In this document: in pieces, positions 59,154 through 64,000 of the stretch
Layout of the letters: each line of letters begins with the position of its first letter
Numbering within the stretch: the stretch's first letter is position 1
Source: Chthoniobacterales bacterium
GTDB taxonomy: Bacteria; Verrucomicrobiota; Verrucomicrobiia; Chthoniobacterales; JAATET01
DNA: 64,000 nt
Reading direction: 5' to 3'
Assembly: GCA_015655545.1 (NCBI GenBank)
Contig: JAATET010000078.1
Location: 31,138 to 95,137 of the forward strand
The notes under the pieces: generated by a model
What the model was told of the DNA's origin: nothing
The model's database searches: none
The model's input: the letters and a program-made list of their open reading frames with translations, nothing else
Program-made: the position numbers and the translations under genes

Positions 59154-59918
59154 ATGAAATTCCCCGTTTCCATAAAGTCTCTCGCCGCTTGCACCGTTTT
59201 GGCAATCGCCGCTTCAGCCGGCAGCCTGAAAGCGCAGATCATCCTGTATCAGTTCTCCACGGCTCTGGCGACACCCCAGAACATCTATGACGCCTCGAAA
59301 GTCTCGACTTTTGCCGCGCCTGATGTCTCGGGGCCGGCAGACGGCACCGCGCTCTTGGCGGGATCCTTCCTTCCTCAGTTTACTAACACGGTTGTGCAAC
59401 CCGGATTTCAAAATTCCCAGTGGACTACCGCCTCGACGCCTGGCTTCTCCCTCTTTTCTCCCAACGGCGTTACGCTGGATAATAGCACGGAGTTCGCTAC
59501 GGGATATTTCACTTTCACTGTTACCGCGACCAGCGGCGTAATGAATTTATCCAGCCTTGAATATAACATGGCCAAGGGCAATACTACGGGAACACGCAAC
59601 TACGCGATTTACGCCTCAGTCAACGGAGGAAGTTTCGCTCTCACGGATACACCCCTGTTTAATGGGGGGACAACGGGAACGCGGGCCGCTCCAGAGTTTA
59701 AGTCGCTCGACCTGAACGACCCGCTCTATCAAGGAGTCAGCTCGGTCACTTTCCGTTTTTATCCTCTCACCAGTAGCGCCGCCTTTTCGGTCGACTTTAC
59801 CGGCATGACGGTTAATGGCACCGTGGTAGCAGTCCCCGAGCCTGGAACCATTGCTTTAGCTTTCGCCTCACTTCCATTGCTGGGGTTGGTGGTGCTGCGC
59901 AGCCGGCGCAAAGCATAG
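59154..59918 (+). CDS. PEP-CTERM sorting-domain protein
   Basis: 254 aa. Signal peptide SLAACTVLAIAASAGSLKAQ; a beta-rich body (NLSSLEYNMAKGNTTGTRNY, SSVTFRFYPLTSSAAFSVDF) and the C-terminal VPEPGTIALAFASLPLLGLV followed by RSRRKA, a textbook PEP-CTERM signal. It would be exported, processed by an exosortase and released or anchored. No exosortase gene is in the window. A strong terminator follows. Codons are less GC-rich than in the neighbours. Confidence 0.85.
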   Translation: MKFPVSIKSLAACTVLAIAASAGSLKAQIILYQFSTALATPQNIYDASKVSTFAAPDVSGPADGTALLAGSFLPQFTNTVVQPGFQNSQWTTASTPGFSLFSPNGVTLDNSTEFATGYFTFTVTATSGVMNLSSLEYNMAKGNTTGTRNYAIYASVNGGSFALTDTPLFNGGTTGTRAAPEFKSLDLNDPLYQGVSSVTFRFYPLTSSAAFSVDFTGMTVNGTVVAVPEPGTIALAFASLPLLGLVVLRSRRKA

Positions 59919-59951
59919 TCGAGCTGCCTCTGCGGGTCGTTCCAAATTTAC

Positions 59952-59984
59952 AAAATCCGCCGCCCTCACGGGTGGCGGATTTTT
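59952..59984 (+). terminator. Rho-independent terminator
   Basis: AAAATCCGCC pairs with GGCGGATTTT around a loop with further G-C pairs (GCCCTCACGGGT), followed by T residues. It lies 33 bp after the PEP-CTERM gene stop; the AT-rich flanks make it work in both directions. Confidence 0.85.
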
Positions 59985-60251
59985 TGTTGAGCAGAAAGGT
60001 TTAGAGATTCTGTCCCTATTGAAAGCCATGCTCCACGGAGCCTCTTACGATCATGTCGGCGTGGTAAACATCCCGATTTCCTGCATGATAAGTAGGCTTT
60101 AAAGCGGTCGTGCGCGAAGAATTCCACCGTTCCCACGGTTTTTATTTCAGCGGCCCTATCCAAACGCCATAATCGCAAGCCCCATCTTCGATCCAGCAAG
60201 ATTCTCTGCCATTAGGCTTTGCCTGATTTTTCCACGATTGGATATTACCGG
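59985..60251. other. Gene-free stretch after the PEP-CTERM gene
   Basis: About 270 bp. A minus frame (59966-60199) has no start signal and no recognisable protein character. I see no RNA or repeat. Probably decayed sequence like its right flank. Confidence 0.4.
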
Positions 60252-61112
60252 ATGCCGTATTCCTTCCGCCGCATCGCCAGCGCCATTGCCCTTCTCCTTT
60301 TGGTTGCGCTGCCCTGCACCGCGACCAGCGTCACAACGGAAGCGGAACTCCGTCTGATCATCGCAGACCTGCGCGGCGGCTCCCCGGCGATCACCATTAC
60401 TTTTACCGCCGACATCACCCTCACCCGCAGCCTGCCAATCATCCTCGGCGTGCTGCCGCTGACGATCGATGGCACGGGCCCGCTCGATTGCGCGAATACC
60501 GGCCGTTCCTTTCTTATCGCCGGGGGCACCGTCCACCGTCGAGAACCTCACCATCGCTCGTCCTCGTGGATCAGCGAGCCGTGGCGGGGCAGACCTACAC
60601 GCTTATGACGTTCATCACGAACTCCGGATTTACCACCTCCGATTTCACCGTCACCGGCATCCCCGGCACGCTCAATCTCGCCGCAAACTCGCTCACCTTC
60701 ACCGTATCGCCGAACCTTCCACCCGCCTACGGCGTGGCCATGTCCATCGCGAAGGGTAAAAAAAGCGCCACCTTCACGATCACGAATACCGGCCGCACGA
60801 CGACAAGCTTCAATCTTTCGAGAAGCCAGCAAGTCGCCAACGCCTATAACGGTCCAAAGCCATCAAAGCCCGGCAAGTCGGCCGATCAAGATCTCTTACT
60901 CCCTCGGCGGAATGAATATCACCAATGCTCTCGCAGCCGGCACCGCAAACGTGACGATCCCCGCGGGCGGCAACACCAAGATCGTTGTGAAAGTGAAGAC
61001 GCGTAAACCGATCGTCTTCAAACGCACTATCCGCGCCAAGCTTCGAGCCGTCAGCCAGGCCGACAGCAGCAAATCCGCCGCCGCCCAAGCTACGCTCGTG
61101 CTGCACCCATAG
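60252..61112 (+). pseudogene. Fragmented Pmp/autotransporter-like secreted protein
   Basis: It begins as a normal gene: signal peptide SAIALLLLVALPCTA, then LRGGSPAITITFTADITLTR and LTIDGTGPLDCANTGRSFLI, the start of a beta-helix as in polymorphic outer-membrane proteins. After about 100 codons the sequence must be read in a second frame (STVENLTIA), then a third (FITNSGFTTSDFTVTGIPGT ... GVAMSIAKGKKSATFTITNT), and finally a fourth segment (ITNALAAGTANVTIPAGGNT ... ATLVLHP, stop 61112). Several frameshifts and a large central deletion show that it is dead. Confidence 0.6.
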
Positions 61113-61228
61113 CAGCCAACTTGGCACCGCGAGTTCGCTCGCCTCGCGGTTTCAAACACAGCATATCGATCTCGCCCTTCAAATTTTAACCGATGGGCTC
61201 GGCAAGCTTTCCGTCCCCGATTAGCAGG

Positions 61229-61948
61229 TTATTTTCCAGACCGACCAATGATCATATCCGGGCGATAGATTTCGGCGTTGCTCGATTGAAACTCCGCTTT
61301 CAAGCTCACGCGCAATTTCGAAACGTCGACCAGCTCCCATTTTGTCAGGCGCATGGAGGCGGAATCCCCGCCCGAGTGTTCGATGCCGGCCAGCATTTGC
61401 AACGCGTCGTCCTGAATTTTTCCCGTGAGCGTGCGCGGCTCGTAATAAAACGTGCGCAGTGAGCTGCCGCGACTCCCCGCCTTGTAAAGCTTCGGATCGA
61501 GGTAAAGCACGGCGCCGTCATCGGTCACAATCCGCAGATCGGGATAACCCGATCTCTGCTCGCGGCCTTCGGCGGTCGGCGGAACCGTGCATTTCCAACC
61601 AGGGAGCCGGTTGACCTGCCTGCGGATTTCATCCTCGATGTAATGGCTGGCCTCGTTCACGCGGCCGGCCCGGTGAATGACGTGCCCGGGATCGTTCAGC
61701 GCGGCCAGCGCCGCATCGAGGGCGAGCCCAAGTTTTTTGAGGAGCCCGGCGTGCCGTTTCGGATCGACCGGAATAATGCGCTTGCCCGTCGCGGCCATCA
61801 CCACGTCCGCAAAGGAAATGTCGCGCAGATCATCCTGATGCGCGACCAGCCAGCGCACCAGTTCCGCCTTGTCCGGCCCGGCGCTTTTTTCCGCCGCGGC
61901 CCACGCGGCGGGCGCCGCGAGCAGGAAAGCCAAAAAAATGACCCTCAT
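61229..61948 (-). CDS. Secreted protein with a PD-(D/E)XK-like motif, 239 aa
   Basis: Signal peptide MRVIFLAFLLAAPAAWAAA. No named family. Residues 100-155 resemble a PD-(D/E)XK nuclease core: a helix with Glu104/Glu107 (HYIEDEIRRQV), Pro136-Asp137 (SGYPDLRIVTDDG) and Asp151-x-Lys153 (LYLDPKLYK). Exported enzymes of this kind are rare, so the match may be accidental. The gene follows the phosphorylase gene with a 4-nt overlap (ATGA). An N-terminal helical part (AELVRWLVAHQDDLRDISFA) precedes. Confidence 0.6.
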   Translation of the reverse strand: MRVIFLAFLLAAPAAWAAAEKSAGPDKAELVRWLVAHQDDLRDISFADVVMAATGKRIIPVDPKRHAGLLKKLGLALDAALAALNDPGHVIHRAGRVNEASHYIEDEIRRQVNRLPGWKCTVPPTAEGREQRSGYPDLRIVTDDGAVLYLDPKLYKAGSRGSSLRTFYYEPRTLTGKIQDDALQMLAGIEHSGGDSASMRLTKWELVDVSKLRVSLKAEFQSSNAEIYRPDMIIGRSGK

Positions 61949-63177
61949 TCGATGACGATCGCCCTTTCGACGGCTTGCCTGGCCATGGCGAGCCCGGCCG
62001 TATCCCGCGCGTGAATGGCAAGGAGCGGCTCGCCCTTCGTCACCGGCTCGCCCGTCTTGCGAATTCCGCTGAACCCGACGGCGAAGTCGATGGTGTCCGC
62101 GGCCACCATGCGTCCGGCCCCGAGAAGAACACTCGCCAATCCGATCGCCTTCGCATCGATGCGCCGAATCACCCCGTCATTCGGCGCGGGAATCGTCGCC
62201 ACTTCCGGCGCCGGATGAAATGCCGCCAGATTCTCCAGGGCTCGGGCATCTCCCTGTTGTTCCTCCACGAGCTTCAGAAATTTATCCCACGCCGCTCCGG
62301 ATTCCAGGTGCCTCCGGAAAATTTCTCGCGGCAGATCGGTCACCGCGACGCAAAGCTCGAGCGTCAGCTCAACGAGATCCGCCGGGCCTCGATTTTGCAG
62401 GGTTTCCACCGATTCCGCCACCTCGAGAGCGTTGCCTACGGTTTGACCGAGAGGTTCGTCCATCGGCGTGAGCAGCGCGGTCGTTCGCACGCCGTTGCCA
62501 TTTCCCGCCGCCGACAAACCAGCCGCCAGCGCTTCGGCCTCCTCGCGCGTTTTCATGAAGGCGCCGCTTCCAAACTTCACGTCGAGGACCAGCCGGTCCA
62601 GCGATTCCGCCAACTTTTTCGACATGATGCTCGCGATGATCAGCGCCTGGGAAGGGACCGTCCCCGTAACGTCCCGCAGCGCGTAGAGTTTTTTGTCCGC
62701 GGGACAGAAGTCCGCGGTCTGACCCGCCATGAAGAGGCCGATTTTTTCGATCTGCCGCAGGGCAGCCTCCCCGGACAGATGGACATTGAAGCCGGGGATG
62801 GACTCGAGCTTGTCGAGGGTGCCGCCGGTGATCCCGAGGCCGCGGCCGGAAACCATCGGCACCCAGAAGTTCTCGCAAGCCAGCAGGGGCGCGAGCACCA
62901 GCGAGACCTTGTCGCCGATCCCGCCGGTCGAGTGCTTATCGACCTTTGGTGGAGTGCCCGCCGGCCATTTGAAAACGCGCCCGCTATCGCGCATCGCGGC
63001 GGTGAGCGCGGCGGTTTCAGTTTCGGTCATGCCGCGAAAGAAAATGGCCATCGCCATCGCGGCCATCTGGTAATCGGGCACATGGCCCGCGGTGAATTGG
63101 CCAATGAGCACGCGGATCTCCTCCGGCTTCAGCTCGCCGCCTTCACGCTTTCGCTCGATCCAATGGGGAACGTGCAT
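61945..63177 (-). CDS. deoA: Pyrimidine-nucleoside/thymidine phosphorylase
   Basis: 410 aa. Splits thymidine or uridine with phosphate in nucleoside salvage. KPEEIRVLIGQFTAGHVPDY, VDKHSTGGIGDKVSLVLAP (phosphate site), GRGLGITGGTLDKLESIPGF, LYALRDVTGTVPSQALIIAS and DVKFGSGAFMK are diagnostic of the family (DeoA/Pdp). The shorter length than E. coli DeoA (440) and the sequence pattern fit the Pdp type. It overlaps the secreted protein gene by 4 nt. The hairpin at 63195-63263 precedes it. Confidence 0.92.
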   Translation of the reverse strand: MHVPHWIERKREGGELKPEEIRVLIGQFTAGHVPDYQMAAMAMAIFFRGMTETETAALTAAMRDSGRVFKWPAGTPPKVDKHSTGGIGDKVSLVLAPLLACENFWVPMVSGRGLGITGGTLDKLESIPGFNVHLSGEAALRQIEKIGLFMAGQTADFCPADKKLYALRDVTGTVPSQALIIASIMSKKLAESLDRLVLDVKFGSGAFMKTREEAEALAAGLSAAGNGNGVRTTALLTPMDEPLGQTVGNALEVAESVETLQNRGPADLVELTLELCVAVTDLPREIFRRHLESGAAWDKFLKLVEEQQGDARALENLAAFHPAPEVATIPAPNDGVIRRIDAKAIGLASVLLGAGRMVAADTIDFAVGFSGIRKTGEPVTKGEPLLAIHARDTAGLAMARQAVERAIVIE

Positions 63178-63194
63178 CGTGCGATGAGAAAAGG

Positions 63195-63263
63195 GAGAAT
63201 CTGGAACTCAGGAAAGCCGGAAAATTCAAAGGCATTCTCTGAGTTCCTGAGTTCCAGATTCTC
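63195..63263. repeat. Perfect 20-bp inverted repeat
   Basis: GAGAATCTGGAACTCAGGAA (63195-63214) and its exact complement (63244-63263) enclose 29 bases, with TGAGTTCC repeated twice in the right arm. It lies between rpmA and deoA. No T-run adjoins, so it is not a simple terminator. It shares GAATCTGGAA with the repeat at 56748. Confidence 0.85.
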
Positions 63264-63282
63264 AAGCTCTTTCCGAAAAAGA

Positions 63283-63312
63283 AAAACACCCGCCGGTGAG
63301 GGCGGGCGTTTT
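63283..63312 (-). terminator. Terminator of the rplU-rpmA operon
   Basis: On the minus strand CCCGCC-CTCACC-GGCGGG with extra A-T pairs around it, followed by a run of T (GTTTTTCTTTTTC). It lies 23 bp after the rpmA stop. Confidence 0.85.
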
Positions 63313-63335
63313 CAAAAAACAATCGACAACGAAAT

Positions 63336-63584
63336 TTACGCGGCGGCTTCGACATTCACGCGGCGGCCGGCGCGGTCGAACTTCACGTTGCCATCGACAA
63401 GCGCCCAGATCGTGTAGTCACGACCGAGACCGACATTACGGCCCGGCTGAAACTTCGTTCCGCGCTGGCGGATGATGATGTTGCCTGCGACGACAGACTC
63501 GCCGCCAAATTTTTTCACACCGAGACGTTTGCTCGTGCTGTCGCGTCCGTTTTTGACGCTGCCCTGTCCTTTTTTATGCGCCAT
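63336..63584 (-). CDS. rpmA: Ribosomal protein bL27
   Basis: 82 aa. [40 protein letters not shown] and [20 protein letters not shown] are the bL27 signature. The N-terminal tail reaches the peptidyl-transferase centre; it has no extra cleavable leader as in Firmicutes. 9 bp after rplU. Confidence 0.98.
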   Translation of the reverse strand: MAHKKGQGSVKNGRDSTSKRLGVKKFGGESVVAGNIIIRQRGTKFQPGRNVGLGRDYTIWALVDGNVKFDRAGRRVNVEAAA

Positions 63585-63593
63585 AAGCCTGTA

Positions 63594-63908
63594 TTAAGCA
63601 GTGATGGATGTGATTTTGAGCCGGGTGATCTGGCGGCGATGACCGACCGTGCGGTGATAGCCCTTGCGGCGTTTGAATTTGAAAGCGATGACCTTGTCGG
63701 CCTTGGCCTGTTCGACCACTTCCGCGGTCACGGCGGCGCCCTGAACGTGCGGCGCGCCAATGGAGACGCCCGAACCGTTGGAAACCAACAGAACCTCGTC
63801 GAATTTCACCTCGGCCCCTGCCTCGAAATCGAGCTTCTCGACTTCGATGACATCACCTTCTGCGACGCGGTATTGTTTACCGCCTGTATGAATTACTGCG
63901 TATGCCAT
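63594..63908 (-). CDS. rplU: Ribosomal protein bL21
   Basis: 104 aa from [20 protein letters not shown]. The start is decided by a clear Shine-Dalgarno sequence (AGAGGAGGAAAATTTC-ATG); the frame's upstream extension is its leader. [20 protein letters not shown] near the C-terminus is the bL21 signature. First gene of the rplU-rpmA pair. Confidence 0.98.
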   Translation of the reverse strand: MAYAVIHTGGKQYRVAEGDVIEVEKLDFEAGAEVKFDEVLLVSNGSGVSIGAPHVQGAAVTAEVVEQAKADKVIAFKFKRRKGYHRTVGHRRQITRLKITSITA

Positions 63909-64000
63909 GAAATTTTCCTCCTCTGTGGGAACCGCGGAGAATCTCACGGAAAGTTTTTTTCTTCAAGCGAAATTTTTGCCTTGCGGGAATTCACCCGTCC
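63909..64000 (-). promoter_or_regulatory. rplU leader and probable promoter
   Basis: AT-rich tract with a TTGAAG-like -35 followed 17 bp on by GATTCT, a weak -10, then the strong Shine-Dalgarno sequence GAGGAGG just before the ATG. A bL21 leader structure may exist, but the window ends. Confidence 0.3.

Overview
The window looks like a chromosomal stretch from a Gram-negative, GC-rich bacterium of the Verrucomicrobiota, probably the Spartobacteria/Chthoniobacterales side. That placement is an inference. It rests on PEP-CTERM proteins, autotransporter-type and beta-propeller secreted proteins, an RND efflux pump, and the mix of housekeeping genes. No 16S gene is present to settle it. The replication-origin neighbourhood is here: dnaA and dnaN lie side by side with a candidate oriC at 24811-25232, rpmH-rnpA-yidD-yidC-jag lies about 10 kb further on, and a parA follows.

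Layout. 1-4955: purN (cut by the window edge), a secreted protein of unknown function, a UvrD/PcrA/Rep helicase and a site-2-type protease. 5159-9950: a MarR-controlled RND efflux operon on the minus strand. 10303-10374: tRNA-Thr(TGT). 11276-21235: a LuxR regulator facing a block of secreted proteins. HAF, delta-60, FG-GAP and HPxGATSS repeat proteins and a PHB-depolymerase-like esterase all end in the same very basic Ig-like tail of about 85 residues. One copy is a pseudogene. In one reading frame two secreted proteins appear fused, with a PEP-CTERM signal followed by a second signal peptide. 21236-22215: a decayed Tn7-like/TniQ transposon end next to dnaN. 22216-25232: dnaN, dnaA and the candidate oriC. 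25233-32512: SSS symporter, ArgA-type N-acetylglutamate synthase, an alpha/beta-hydrolase pseudoenzyme, purM, purF and a secreted protein. 32640-36946: RppH, a GNAT protein, then the jag-yidC-yidD-rnpA-rpmH operon. 37010-39947: YmdB phosphodiesterase, a divergent cell-wall amidase and ParA.

40026-44988: two small genes, one a lipoprotein; a NarX/NarL-type two-component pair bracketed by two copies of a TGTAGG-N7-CCTACA palindrome; a small membrane protein and a GT-C glycosyltransferase. 45081-48264: a second GT-C enzyme, a 3'-5' exonuclease and pyrE. 48283-52564: a complete dlt-like operon (dltC-D-X-A-B) including the tiny dltX, unexpected in a Gram-negative and with a DltD whose catalytic motif is altered. 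52644-58045: two MFS sugar porters and two related glycosyltransferase-like genes arranged divergently. 58241-61112: decay zone with a broken Phd/VapC toxin-antitoxin pair, a PEP-CTERM protein and a shattered Pmp-like gene. 61229-63908: a secreted protein with a PD-(D/E)XK-like motif, a pyrimidine-nucleoside phosphorylase, rpmA and rplU.

The two best candidates for something undescribed are the secreted-protein block with the common basic C-terminal tail (12511-21235) and the Gram-negative dlt operon. Smaller leads are the operator-like palindromes at 12352, 40951 and 42776, and the TniQ remnant with its three end repeats.
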